Below are positions 28,855-37,412 of a stretch of 64,000 bases of DNA, in pieces. Origin of the DNA: an uncultured Bacteroidia bacterium (GTDB lineage Bacteria; Bacteroidota; Bacteroidia; Bacteroidales; Prolixibacteraceae); assembly GCA_903897145.1 (NCBI GenBank), contig CAIUAN010000034.1, positions 42,582-106,581 of the forward strand, written 5' to 3'. A program made the position numbers and the translations under genes. Below the pieces are notes generated by a model, which saw nothing but the letters and a program-made list of their open reading frames with translations, did no database searches and was not told the origin of the DNA. How positions within the stretch are numbered: position 1 is the stretch's first letter; each line of letters opens with the position of its first letter.

Positions 28855-29393
28855 TTATTATTATTTATATAGTATTGAATAATATTAAACATACTTTTAA
28901 ATGCGAGGTCATCTTCCTTAATTTCACTTGGAAAAAGATAAGCAATGCCCGCCACATCATCTGCAGGTACAATGGCATCCAAGTTATCAATTTTGACGAT
29001 AAAGGTCATATCAACGGTAAAAACTGTAAATCCAGAGAAGGCATAGGAATTGGGAAATGAGCAGATGAATTTTGCCTCTTTGACCTCCACACCCAATTCT
29101 TCCTTGATTTCCCTAATTAGGGCATCCTCTACCCTCTCCATGGGCTCCACAAATCCACCTGGTAGATCAAGCATTCCTATTCCTGGATCGATAGCACGGC
29201 GTGTTAGAAGTAATTTTCCTTCTGGATTAAAAATAAGACAAGCCACGGCTGCCGAACTATTTATATAATAAACAAAGTTACACTCTTCGCACCTAAACGA
29301 TCTTCCTTGATCATTGGTATTGAAGTTGTTACATCCACACCGCAAACAGTGTTTAATTACCTCTTTAGGGTGTGTATTTTGATGATTTGACAC
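28851..29393 (-). CDS. NUDIX hydrolase with N-terminal zinc ribbon
   Basis: 180 residues. A zinc ribbon at about 16-41 (CLRCGC ... CEEC) is followed by a Nudix fold with the box GGFVEPMERVEDALIREIKEELGV (Gx5Ex7REUxEExGU). A ribbon plus Nudix arrangement is typical of NADH pyrophosphatase-like and related hydrolases of nucleotide derivatives; the substrate is not decided. It is part of a minus-strand operon with pepP. Confidence 0.85.
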   Translation of the reverse strand: MSNHQNTHPKEVIKHCLRCGCNNFNTNDQGRSFRCEECNFVYYINSSAAVACLIFNPEGKLLLTRRAIDPGIGMLDLPGGFVEPMERVEDALIREIKEELGVEVKEAKFICSFPNSYAFSGFTVFTVDMTFIVKIDNLDAIVPADDVAGIAYLFPSEIKEDDLAFKSMFNIIQYYINNNK

Positions 29394-29416
29394 TTTAAAA
29401 GCTCTGTTTTAAGTAA

Positions 29417-30337
29417 TTATTTAATCACGACAGGGGCATTCACCAACTTTGAAGCCTTCATCCATTCGACTAAAAGATTAGGCCATTGATCGTGTGGCTT
29501 ACCTTTTTTATTCATTCCAAATCCATGACCACCATCTTTGAAGATATGAAGTTCAGCAGGAACACCTTTCGCTTTAAGGGCTGAATAGAATTCAATACTA
29601 TTTTGTGGAACTACCCCTTTGTCATCATCCGCTAAGACTAAAAATGTAGTGGGTGTTTCTGCTGTAACATGTTGTTCATTAGAGAAATAAGCCATTAATT
29701 CAGGTGTTTTATTTTTCCCCATCAGGTTTTCTCCAGAAACTACGTGTCCCCATTGCTCATTGAAAGAGATCACTGCGTAGACCAAGACTGCAAAATCTGG
29801 ACGACAGCTAAGTTTATTAATTGGATCTTTAGCGTTTGAATCTCCGTTATCGAAATGTGTAGCAGCTGTAGAAGCCAGGTGACCACCCGCAGAGAATCCA
29901 GATACGCCAATCTTTTTAGGATCTATCCCCCAAGCTTCTGCATTGTAACGTGCAGTACGGATCGCATGTTGAACATCAAGCAGAGGAATCTCTGAATGAC
30001 CATAAGGAAGTCTATATTTAATCACAATACCTGCGATACCATTGTGTTGCAGAAATTCTGCATAATCGTAACCTTCGTAGGTTATCGCCTCCATTCCGTA
30101 GCCACCTCCTGCACAAATAATTATGGCCGCTCCTGTATTCTTACTTTTCTCAGGAAGATACAAGCTAATTGTAGCTTCAGAAACATAACGAACCATGCCT
30201 CCGTTAAAGCGCTCTTCAGGTTTTGGGCACTCGTTATTTCCCGGTGCTCCATTGGGCCAAAGCTTTATTTCATTTTGGGCAATCAGAATCTGAAAGCTAA
30301 GTGCAGAAAAGCAAATGATTAAAAAAATGTGTTTCAT
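29417..30337 (-). CDS. Exported alpha/beta hydrolase (acetyl-xylan esterase-like)
   Basis: 306 residues. Signal peptide (FLIICFSALSFQILIAQ). The oxyanion motif CAGGGYGME (about residue 75), the nucleophile elbow GFSAGGHLAS with Ser at about residue 150, and a catalytic His in DGGHGFGMNKKGKP define an alpha/beta hydrolase of the BD-FAE / acetyl-esterase type. The product is expected in the periplasm or outside the cell, removing acetyl groups from glycans. It starts the likely operon esterase-NUDIX-pepP-metalloprotease-like protein, with 23 bp to the next gene. Confidence 0.82.
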   Translation of the reverse strand: MKHIFLIICFSALSFQILIAQNEIKLWPNGAPGNNECPKPEERFNGGMVRYVSEATISLYLPEKSKNTGAAIIICAGGGYGMEAITYEGYDYAEFLQHNGIAGIVIKYRLPYGHSEIPLLDVQHAIRTARYNAEAWGIDPKKIGVSGFSAGGHLASTAATHFDNGDSNAKDPINKLSCRPDFAVLVYAVISFNEQWGHVVSGENLMGKNKTPELMAYFSNEQHVTAETPTTFLVLADDDKGVVPQNSIEFYSALKAKGVPAELHIFKDGGHGFGMNKKGKPHDQWPNLLVEWMKASKLVNAPVVIK

Positions 30338-30452
30338 AGGTTCAGTATTTATTAAAAGTTCGTTGGGATAAAAGTAAAAAATATCGAGTCAAATTTTACC
30401 TTTGTCTATTATAATTCAACAGAATCTATTTAACACCTCTATTTTCCGAGAC

Positions 30453-31085
30453 ATGAACTTTAAATTGCTTTGGGAAGGTTTGATGATTGGCTTAGCGGTC
30501 TCAGTTCCACTGGGACCTCTAGGGATGTTATGCATCAAACGGACGGTAAATAAAAATTGGAAATCTGGCTTTATCTCTGGATTGGGAATCGCAGCCTCTG
30601 ATGCTATTTATGCGATCATAGCTGGCTTTAGTTTGACCATCATCATCGATTTCATCCATCGCTATGAGATCTACTTCAAAGTCACTGGGGCGACCATGGT
30701 TGCGGGTCTTGGTCTCTATATTTTCTTCTCAAACCCTGCGAAGGAGGTCCAAAAGTTCAAACAAAATGGGACTTCTTATCTTCAAGACTTCTTTACAGCC
30801 TTTTTATTAACTGTTACGAATCCATTATCTGTATTTGTTTTTATCGCGATTTTCTCTAGCTACGGTCTTGCCTTAGGATTCTCGCAAATCTTAGACGCCG
30901 GTTTGATTGTAGGTGGAATATTTGCAGGAGGTACGATCTGGTGGTTGATTATTACTGGATTAGCTTATGGGTTCAAACATAAATTAACCACCGAGACTTT
31001 ATGGTGGGCCAATAAAATTGTTGGATTTATTATTGTATCCATTGCAATCAGTCTGTTTACACTAATTGCGATTAAAGGAATTTAG
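30453..31085 (+). CDS. LysE family amino-acid exporter
   Basis: 210 residues from the ATG at 30453; an upstream TTG at 30402 would add 17 unlikely residues. About six transmembrane helices are seen. The family signature MIGLAVSVPLGPLGMLCIKRTVNKN opens the protein and NPLSVFVF lies near residue 125. LysE-type proteins export amino acids or related small molecules across the inner membrane. The substrate is unknown. Convergent with the thioesterase gene. Confidence 0.85.
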   Translation: MNFKLLWEGLMIGLAVSVPLGPLGMLCIKRTVNKNWKSGFISGLGIAASDAIYAIIAGFSLTIIIDFIHRYEIYFKVTGATMVAGLGLYIFFSNPAKEVQKFKQNGTSYLQDFFTAFLLTVTNPLSVFVFIAIFSSYGLALGFSQILDAGLIVGGIFAGGTIWWLIITGLAYGFKHKLTTETLWWANKIVGFIIVSIAISLFTLIAIKGI

Positions 31086-31101
31086 CAAGCCATAAGCTTA
31101 A

Positions 31102-31518
31102 CTAGTCTTCAAATGGATAAAGATTAGTTAGGATTTCGACGAACTCATCAGGCACCCTTGCTGGTTTACCCGTTGAAGCACTCATAAAACCTAGAACCAC
31201 TTCTGCCTCATTGATTAAGTCGCCATTGGCGTTATAGATTTCAGAATACATTCGGAATTTTACTTTAGGAACATCTTTTATAAGTGTTTTAATCACCAAT
31301 AGCTCGTCGTAAAGAGCCGGTTTGTGGTAAACCACGTTCATGGTCCGAACAGGCAAAATCAGACCGCTATCTTCAATCTCGCGATACGACTTCCAGATTG
31401 ACCGGATCATGTCAGTTCGTCCTATCTCATATAGACGCGGGTAGTTTCCATAATACATATAGCCCATACGGTCTGTATCGCCATAGCAAACCCGATAGTG
31501 TGATTCAAAGCCTAGCAT
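31102..31518 (-). CDS. Hot-dog acyl-CoA thioesterase (YbgC/FadM type)
   Basis: About 138 residues from the ATG at 31518 (an upstream TTG at 31545 would add nine residues). The active-site motif YGDTDRMGYMYYGNYPRLYE shows the Asp of the YbgC-like hot-dog family. It hydrolyses acyl-CoA or acyl-ACP esters in the cytoplasm; related proteins work with the Tol-Pal system or fatty-acid salvage. No tol genes are near. The tRNA-Lys gene and its terminator lie upstream. Confidence 0.85.
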   Translation of the reverse strand: MLGFESHYRVCYGDTDRMGYMYYGNYPRLYEIGRTDMIRSIWKSYREIEDSGLILPVRTMNVVYHKPALYDELLVIKTLIKDVPKVKFRMYSEIYNANGDLINEAEVVLGFMSASTGKPARVPDEFVEILTNLYPFED

Positions 31519-31595
31519 AAGTTCTCTGTTTATTAACGCAAGCAAAGGTACTGAATATTCTACTTTAGATAATTACATTCAAATATCTAAAAAAT

Positions 31596-31628
31596 AAAAG
31601 CCTGCAAATCATCGATTTGCAGGCTTTT
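31596..31628. terminator. Terminator after tRNA-Lys(UUU)
   Basis: Perfect 15-bp arms: 31596-31610 (AAAAGCCTGCAAATC) and 31614-31628, with a 3-nt loop. It follows the minus-strand tRNA directly, and its proximal arm begins at the terminal A of the encoded CCA end. Confidence 0.9.
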
Positions 31629-31703
31629 GGTGACCCAGCTGGGGCTCGGACCCAGGACCCCATCCTTAAAAGGGATGTGCTCTACCAACTGAGCTACTGA
31701 GTC
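31628..31703 (-). tRNA. tRNA-Lys (anticodon UUU)
   Basis: The reverse complement folds as a cloverleaf: acceptor GACTCAG / CTGGGTC, TA at positions 8-9, D-stem GCTC/GAGC, anticodon stem CATCC/GGATG with loop CTTTTAA (anticodon TTT), TPsiC arm with GGTCCGAGC, and an encoded CCA end. Confidence 0.95.
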
Positions 31704-31876
31704 ATCCTCTTAATACCTTTGTTTTTCAAAGGCGCTGCAAAGATAAGGTGTTTTTTAATTTATACAAATCCCAATTAGACAAATTCGCATAAAGATTGGT
31801 TTTATTTGTAGTTTTGTTCGGATTAAATGAGGTATTGATTTGCAATACAGAGTGATTAGCATTTAAAACATTTTTT

Positions 31877-32689
31877 ATGAAAGATAAAGTTGTACTGATT
31901 ACTGGCGCTTCATCGGGTATTGGTCGTGCCTTAGCGCTTGAAATGGCTAGTAGAGGGGCGAAGTTAGCGTTAGGTGCACGTCGCATGGAACAACTTGACG
32001 AGTTGAAATCAGCGTTACCAAACACAGAGGTTTTATGTGTCAAGACCGATGTAGCCATTGAATCAGAGTGTCAGAATTTAATCAATCAGACTGTTGAGAA
32101 ATTCGGTCGACTAGATATATTAATTAACAATGCTGGAATATCGATGCGATCGATGTTTGAGGCGACCGATTTAGAGGTTATTCGGCGGGTAATGGATGTT
32201 AATTTCTACGGAACGGTCTATTGCACCAAGTTTGCTCTCCCCCATCTGTTAGCGTCCAAGGGATCGCTGGTGGGTATTATATCCATTGCTGGATATCTTG
32301 GATTACCTGGTCGTACGGGCTATTCGGCTTCTAAATTTGCGGTACGTGGTTTTTTAGATACCATTCGAATAGAACATTTGCATAGTGGATTGCATGTCCT
32401 TGTGGCAGCACCGGGTTATACAGCGTCTGAGGTACGCAAATCGGCTTTGTTAGCCGATGGTCAACAACAGGGGGAGTCGCCACGTGATGAGCATCAGATG
32501 ATGAGTGCTGAAAGGTGTGCTTATCTGATCACACAAGCGATCAAGAAACGGAAGAGATCGTTAATCATGACCTTAATCGAAGGTAAGTTTTCGGTCTTTT
32601 TAAGTAAGTTTTTTCCCTCTTTATTGGATAAGATCACCTATAGTTACATTGCCAAGGAGCCAGACTATCCGCAGAACAGGTCGAAATAG
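31877..32689 (+). CDS. Short-chain dehydrogenase/reductase
   Basis: 270 residues. The classical SDR features are the NAD(P) motif TGASSGIG (9-16), NNAG (84-87) and the catalytic residues Ser136, Tyr149 and Lys153 in YSASK. Arg35/Arg36 after the second strand suggest a preference for NADP(H). It is a cytoplasmic oxidoreductase; the substrate is unknown. The C-terminal basic stretch (AIKKRKRSL) is common in DltE/YbbO-like members. It stands alone between two tRNA-Lys genes. Confidence 0.9.
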   Translation: MKDKVVLITGASSGIGRALALEMASRGAKLALGARRMEQLDELKSALPNTEVLCVKTDVAIESECQNLINQTVEKFGRLDILINNAGISMRSMFEATDLEVIRRVMDVNFYGTVYCTKFALPHLLASKGSLVGIISIAGYLGLPGRTGYSASKFAVRGFLDTIRIEHLHSGLHVLVAAPGYTASEVRKSALLADGQQQGESPRDEHQMMSAERCAYLITQAIKKRKRSLIMTLIEGKFSVFLSKFFPSLLDKITYSYIAKEPDYPQNRSK

Positions 32690-32785
32690 AGCATTGAATA
32701 AATAATTCAATCTTATTTGCAACGATCTCTTTGTCCATCCCAAAAATGGGATTATCTTTGCAGGACTTTTCAAACAAGTAAAAAT

Positions 32786-32858
32786 GACTCTGTAGCTCAG
32801 CTGGTAGAGCAATTGACTCTTAATCAATGGGTCGAGGGTTCGAACCCCTCCGGGGTCA
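32786..32858 (+). tRNA. tRNA-Lys (anticodon CUU)
   Basis: Acceptor GACTCTG / CGGGGTC, D-stem GCTC/GAGC, anticodon stem ATTGA/TCAAT with loop CTCTTAA (anticodon CTT), TPsiC loop TTCGAAC with stem GAGGG/CCCTC. The CCA end is not encoded (ACAAA follows). Confidence 0.95.
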
Positions 32859-32860
32859 CA

Positions 32861-32904
32861 AAAGCCACTAATAATCAACTGATTTTTAGTGGCTTTCTTT
32901 TTGT
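32861..32904 (+). terminator. Terminator after tRNA-Lys(CUU)
   Basis: AAAGCCACTAA / TTAGTGGCTTT stem followed by a T-rich run (CTTTTTG). Confidence 0.85.
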
Positions 32905-33022
32905 ATTCTAAATTTTCCTTGCTGGCACAGATTTGCAATTCCAACCAATAAGATCTTGAAATTTAGCGGATTTATAAATCTTGATTAAACTAATGAAGTA
33001 AAAATCCGTTTGAAATTTCAAT

Positions 33023-33319
33023 CTATTTCTTAACTGAAGTAACTGTTGGAGTATAGATCCCCCAAGTCAAGCCAGAGATTAGTCCACTAACAAAAGTATG
33101 ACTAGTGGTAATGGTATAGTCTGTTGCATCTCCTGCCATAACTTTAGAATCGGAAATACTCACAGGAGCTAAACCATAAATCAAATAATGATTCCATTTA
33201 GTTACTTCTTGATTTCCTTGAGCACCTTTACCGATTACACTGGTATAGGTGTAACAAGATGAAAGTAAAAATAAACATAACAAAAAAGTCAATAAAACCC
33301 TCAATGAATTTGTTTTCAT
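33023..33319 (-). CDS. Bor/Iss-like small lipoprotein
   Basis: 98 residues. A lipoprotein signal peptide ends with the lipobox LSSC, with the lipidated Cys22. The mature part (YTYTSVIGKGA ... HYLIYGLAPVSISDS ... VSGLISGLTWGIYTPT) is like the Bor family of small outer-membrane lipoproteins, which in E. coli phage/plasmid versions increase serum survival. In Bacteroidota the function is unknown. It is a solitary gene. Confidence 0.78.
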   Translation of the reverse strand: MKTNSLRVLLTFLLCLFLLSSCYTYTSVIGKGAQGNQEVTKWNHYLIYGLAPVSISDSKVMAGDATDYTITTSHTFVSGLISGLTWGIYTPTVTSVKK

Positions 33320-33439
33320 GTCTTTAAAATTAGGTTAATAACATAATAAGTTAAATGTGATACTATCAAATATACATTTAACTTACTAAAAATCAAAGAG
33401 CAACACGATAAAAAGAAAGTCTTTTTAAGAAATAATATA

Positions 33440-33700
33440 AAAAAATAGACTGCGGATTACAAATCCGCACTAGCAAGACAACTAATATTACGGTACGCTG
33501 TACCTCCTAAAAACCTTTTATCCAACTTTTCTACAACTATCGCGGTACGCTGTACCTTAGAAGCATAGCTAGGGGCCGACTTGGAAAAAGTGAGAGCCCG
33601 ACTTCAAGTCGGGCCCTCACACACTATCGGATTGCAAATCCACACCAGCCAAGCAGAGTTATGGTCCGACTTGAAGTCGGACCATAACTCTATCCCCCTG
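33440..33700. repeat. Cluster of REP-like palindromes
   Basis: Six palindromes lie within 240 bp: TGCGGATTacaAATCCGCA at 33451-33469; GGTACgctGTACC twice, at 33492-33504 and 33544-33556; a GCCCGACTT-c-AAGTCGGGC core at 33596-33614; GGATTgcaAATCC at 33629-33641; and a perfect 17-bp-arm hairpin at 33656-33690 with core GGTCCGACTT-g-AAGTCGGACC. The CGACTT-AAGTCG core and the GGATT-AATCC core each occur twice. No gene is seen here, and an open frame at 33581-33814 is judged spurious. Confidence 0.85.
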
Positions 33701-33739
33701 TCCCTCTCTGGAAATTTATTACCTTTTGGTATAGCTCTT

Positions 33740-33768
33740 TTTGTTAACCACGAATTGCACTATATTTG
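33740..33768 (+). promoter_or_regulatory. Putative promoter of the PQQ-type dehydrogenase gene
   Basis: TTTG at 33740-33743 and a perfect TATATTTG at 33761-33768 with 17 bp between them. The ATG is at 33860, about 90 bp downstream. Confidence 0.5.
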
Positions 33769-33859
33769 CTCGTGGGTTATTCGGAATAAAGCTCTGCGTT
33801 CCCCCTTTACTTAGTTCAAAATCAACGCAATGAATAAAACAACTATTAATTTTTAAGCT

Positions 33860-35020
33860 ATGAAATTTACGGCTATCCTATTCGCAGTCGTTGGCATTCT
33901 GCAAGCTGTCAACTTAAACGGTCAGCAAACATCCCCTAATCCTGCCATTAAGGTGAGAGACGGTTATAAATTAACGGTTGTAGAAAATACATTAAAGAAC
34001 CCTCGATTTATGGTTCTAGATGACCAAGAGACCTTGTATGTCTCAAACCCGGATGATGGGGAGATCAAAACGTTAAAAGATTTAAATAAAGATGGTTATT
34101 ACGAAACAGTGAAAACCTTTGTCACTAATTATCCATCTGTTCATGGGATGTATTTTTATGATGGATGGCTCTATTTTACTCAGTCTGGAGCTATATTTCG
34201 TGCCATGGACACCGATCACGATGGGGTTGCAGATAAAACAGAGACCGTCATACCAAAAGGTGAGCTTCCTGAAGGTGGTGGCCATTGGTGGCGCCCAATT
34301 TTAATTCATAATAACAGACTTTATACCGCCATCGGCTGTTCTTCAAATATTGCCGTCGACGAAGGGACCGACAGACAAAAAATTTGGTCATACGACTTAA
34401 CAGGAAAAGACAAAAAACTATTCTCATCAGGTGTTCGAAATACAGAAAAACTTTTGATCCGACCAGGAACTGATGAGATTTGGGGAATGGATCACGGCAG
34501 TGATATGTTCGGTGGTAAATTTGAAAAGGGCTCCTCTGTAGGTCAACCGATTACCGACCTCTTCCCTCCTGATGAAATGAACCATTATGTACAAGATGGA
34601 TTTTATGGACACCCATTTATTGTGGGCAATCGCATTCCACGTTATGAGTTTATGGATCGATCAGACATCGCAGAATTAGCCGCTAAAACGATTGTCCCTG
34701 AATGGTGCACCGGATCTCACTGGGCCCCTAATGCAATGGTTTTTTATACCGGAAATCAGTTTCCCGCCGAGATCAAAAATGATGCATTCGTGGCGTTTCA
34801 TGGATCCTGGAATAGAAGCAAAAAAGCTGGCTATTGCGTGAGCAGAGTGTTGTTTGAGAATGGACATCCTTATGGAGAGCTTAAATATGTAGATTTCCTT
34901 ACTGAGAACGGCAAAGTACTAGGAAGACCTTCTGATGTCATTATGGCTAGTGATGGTTCACTGCTGATTACCGACGATTCAAATAACAAGATCTATAGAC
35001 TATCTTGGATTGGAAAGTAA
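33860..35020 (+). CDS. PQQ-dependent sugar dehydrogenase-like beta-propeller
   Basis: 386 residues with a signal peptide (ILFAVVGILQAVNLNG). The six-bladed propeller repeats include LYVSNPDDGEI, VHGMYFYDGWLYFTQ, DEIWGMDHGSD and ITDDSNNKIYRL, as in L-sorbosone dehydrogenase-type proteins. Two calcium-loop-like sequences, DLNKDGYYE and DTDHDGVADKTE, are present. No CxxCH haem motif is seen, so electrons would need another acceptor. It is expected in the periplasm. The real cofactor and substrate are unproven, and the family contains members without activity. Confidence 0.8.
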   Translation: MKFTAILFAVVGILQAVNLNGQQTSPNPAIKVRDGYKLTVVENTLKNPRFMVLDDQETLYVSNPDDGEIKTLKDLNKDGYYETVKTFVTNYPSVHGMYFYDGWLYFTQSGAIFRAMDTDHDGVADKTETVIPKGELPEGGGHWWRPILIHNNRLYTAIGCSSNIAVDEGTDRQKIWSYDLTGKDKKLFSSGVRNTEKLLIRPGTDEIWGMDHGSDMFGGKFEKGSSVGQPITDLFPPDEMNHYVQDGFYGHPFIVGNRIPRYEFMDRSDIAELAAKTIVPEWCTGSHWAPNAMVFYTGNQFPAEIKNDAFVAFHGSWNRSKKAGYCVSRVLFENGHPYGELKYVDFLTENGKVLGRPSDVIMASDGSLLITDDSNNKIYRLSWIGK

Positions 35021-35254
35021 TCATGTAGATCTATGAAAACGGTTCTAGTTTAAGAGAATTCCAATTGTAAAGTACAGAAGAATGCTCTTTTTAAATAGAG
35101 GAACTGAAGGTTAGAGGCTATAAAATAGATCATATCAAACGGAGAACTAAAATCAGCAGCCCTTTCGTTTACTCAAGATACGATGATTAAGTTTTAAACC
35201 GAAAAGGTTAGAATTGATCAAAAAATTTCGAAATACTTTTGAGGTTCTATAAAT

Positions 35255-35866
35255 CTATTGTTTTTTATCAAAAACAACATAAAACTCATTATAAGTAAAA
35301 AATTTGCCCGCTGATTTAAAGTTCAAAGGGAAATAGCCTTTCTTCGTAATTTCAAAGCCGGCAAAAGACAAAAGGCCCTTTGATTTAATAAAATCATAAT
35401 CAATAAATGTGTGGTGGGTCTTATCATGTTTAAATCCTAATTCACATGGCACAATAATCACAACTCTTTGAATTCCAATTCTAGCACACGAAGTCAATAT
35501 TTTCTTAAGCACAACGTCTGCATCTTCCAAATGTTCCAAAACATGGCTGATAAAGAAGGTTTCATGAGTATTTGGTATTAGATTATGAAGGGCATAATCG
35601 TCGACTTTAGAATCATACAACAAAACATTAAGTCCCTTTGATTGGCAATACTTAACTGTTTCCTTATTAATTTCTAAACCAATTGATCCTTCAGGAAAGC
35701 GAGAAAGTTGTTCTCCAATACCACACCCAAAATCAATAGTTTTACCCAATGAGAGAGTCTGAGCTTGCCAAAAATAAATTTTACGAACTATTTTTCGTAT
35801 CCAAGGCCGATTTTGTTGATAGTTTAAGTAAGATTTATCAAAAGTAGATTGTGTTGCTTCATTCAT
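35255..35866 (-). CDS. Class I SAM-dependent methyltransferase
   Basis: 203 residues. SAM-binding motif I is TIDFGCGIGEQL (about residues 40-51), followed by the acidic Glu in IGLEINKE and motif IV-like FISHVLEHLEDAD. The C-terminal part is variable. The acceptor substrate is unknown; position beside a glycosyltransferase and a transporter suggests modification of a glycan or lipid. Its 5' end takes part in a small tandem duplication with the EamA gene. Confidence 0.8.
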   Translation of the reverse strand: MNEATQSTFDKSYLNYQQNRPWIRKIVRKIYFWQAQTLSLGKTIDFGCGIGEQLSRFPEGSIGLEINKETVKYCQSKGLNVLLYDSKVDDYALHNLIPNTHETFFISHVLEHLEDADVVLKKILTSCARIGIQRVVIIVPCELGFKHDKTHHTFIDYDFIKSKGLLSFAGFEITKKGYFPLNFKSAGKFFTYNEFYVVFDKKQ

Positions 35867-36110
35867 TTATTTAAGCAAAATAATTAAACCAGCAATATTT
35901 AGAAATGTTCCAATGAATTGCTGCAAATTTATTTTTTTTTTGCATAAACACGAAATATTTTTTTGTCCAAAAACACCGATTTTATTGATCTTTTAGGAAA
36001 GATTTATCAAAAACAGCCTGTGTTGTTTTATTTATTTAAGCAAAATAGTTACACCAGCAATAATTAGAAATGCTCCTATTAATTGCTGCAAATTTAATTT
36101 CTCTTGCAAA
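35831..36110. repeat. Degenerate tandem duplication, 169-bp offset
   Basis: The stretch from the methyltransferase 5' end (35831) through the EamA-like 3' end is present twice, at an offset of 169 bp. In the first copy the minus-strand frame at about 35873-35940 still spells NLQQFIGTFLNIAGLIILLK, a relic of the EamA C-terminus (NLQQLIGAFLIIAGVTILLK). Confidence 0.8.
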
Positions 36111-36412
36111 AAAATATAGTTAGCAAGAACAATAAAAATTATAGATAGCAGCGTTACAAAGGTGGTAAGTGTGGTAGAAACTGACGCAAGTCTTGGGACT
36201 TTTAAAAAACTATTATTTAAAAAAATAAAACTCATTCTTGAAAAGATAGCAAGTCCCATGGCTAAGATAAATTTCCAATTAAATAGCAATTTAACAATCG
36301 CATCAAAAGTAAGAAGATTGCCAGAAATTAGATTCCTGTCACCCAGTAAGACAATCGAAAAGGCTGTGCTTAAGCAATAAACTATTGTCCAGAATATAAT
36401 TATTAATACCAT
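36032..36412 (-). CDS. EamA-like half-size membrane transporter
   Basis: 126 residues, about four transmembrane helices, with the EamA/DMT family C-terminal signature FLQEKLNLQQLIGAFLIIAG. Full EamA proteins have ten helices; this has a single four-helix repeat, like SMR or undecaprenyl-phosphate-arabinose flippase (ArnE/F) subunits. It may therefore act as a dimer. It follows the GT2 gene after 10 bp. Flipping of a lipid-linked sugar is plausible but unproven. Confidence 0.72.
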   Translation of the reverse strand: MVLIIIFWTIVYCLSTAFSIVLLGDRNLISGNLLTFDAIVKLLFNWKFILAMGLAIFSRMSFIFLNNSFLKVPRLASVSTTLTTFVTLLSIIFIVLANYIFLQEKLNLQQLIGAFLIIAGVTILLK

Positions 36413-36422
36413 GTTATTTTAT

Positions 36423-37208
36423 TTATACATTATTCTCTAATTGACCTAATTGATAGACTTTAGCAATCGCTTTCCCAAGTAATTTACCCCATATTTGGAT
36501 TAACATAGTCTCTTCCTCATCTCTTCTTTTACCAATTTTTATTTGATTGGAAGTTTCAGAATCTTGATGTATCCTATGTTTCACTAATCGTTTATTAATG
36601 AATACAAAAGAACCATTTTTTTGAGCAATTTCATACCAGGCATACCAATCTAAAATACAACTGTAGGTTTCTGAAAAACGAAAATCAGGGAGTAATTCTT
36701 TATTGATAGTAACAGAAGGACAGCAGATTGAATTTCCAATACTTAAAATACTTTTCTTGAAAAATTTAAATGAAATTCGCTTTTTGATTAAAAATGGGAA
36801 TAACAAGATGGTTTTTATAATTTTATTAACAGTCCAAACTTTAAGACTTTCTCCATGAATATCAGCATAGTTAGTAAAAGACATTAAGGTTTTATTGTCC
36901 ATTGATTGAATAACAGACTGCGAAAAATCGGGCTCGTAAATATCGTCTTGGTGCGTAATTGTTACGAATTTGGTTTTTGCACTATTTAGGGCAAAGTTCC
37001 AATCAGATGCAATTCCTATGTCCCCCGTGGTATTTACAATAAAAGGAAGATTGTATTTATCAGCTAACTGTTTATTTTGAAAAGTTGGAGTAGAGGTGCA
37101 AATAATAATATCGCTCTTGGTATTTTGCTGAAGAATACTTGTGATGCATTGCTCTAAAAATGGAGAGTCTTTATATACAGGGATTGCAAAACAATGTTCA
37201 TTTATCAT
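36423..37208 (-). CDS. Family 2 glycosyltransferase
   Basis: 261 residues. The GT-A start CFAIPVYKDSPFLEQCITS is followed by a DxD-like HQDDIYEPDF (about residue 96) and a C-terminal acceptor region. No transmembrane segment is predicted. It would transfer a sugar from a nucleotide or lipid donor in the cytoplasm. It is first in a GT2-EamA-methyltransferase unit on the minus strand. Confidence 0.85.
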   Translation of the reverse strand: MINEHCFAIPVYKDSPFLEQCITSILQQNTKSDIIICTSTPTFQNKQLADKYNLPFIVNTTGDIGIASDWNFALNSAKTKFVTITHQDDIYEPDFSQSVIQSMDNKTLMSFTNYADIHGESLKVWTVNKIIKTILLFPFLIKKRISFKFFKKSILSIGNSICCPSVTINKELLPDFRFSETYSCILDWYAWYEIAQKNGSFVFINKRLVKHRIHQDSETSNQIKIGKRRDEEETMLIQIWGKLLGKAIAKVYQLGQLENNV

Positions 37209-37288
37209 AATAAGCTGACTTATTATATTTAAGTGAATTAATACGATGAATGATCGAAACTAATTTAGTTTTTATCAATTGCTTGTAA

Positions 37289-37306
37289 TTTGACATAAGT
37301 GTCAAA
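37289..37306. promoter_or_regulatory. Inverted repeat between the TPR/GT-C gene and GT2
   Basis: TTTGACA-taag-TGTCAAA is a perfect inverted repeat with 7-bp arms in an AT-rich spacer of 204 bp, about 80 bp upstream of the GT2 start. It could be an operator. Confidence 0.35.
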
Positions 37307-37412
37307 ATTACTTATAATTAAGTTCAAGCGCTAAGACTTATTATAATTGATTGTGATTTACTAAAATCAGTCATAATAATAGTTCGAATTAATTGGGTTA
37401 ATTACAACTTAA

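Noticed and set aside
31102..31545. Longer thioesterase with a TTG start at 31545
   Set aside because: The conserved part begins at the ATG at 31518; the extra residues lack support.
32621..32944. 107-codon frame over the tRNA-Lys(CUU) region
   Set aside because: It is antisense to the tRNA and its terminator, with no protein signature.
33581..33814. 77-codon frame in the palindrome cluster
   Set aside because: It translates hairpin DNA and shows no recognisable domain or start context.
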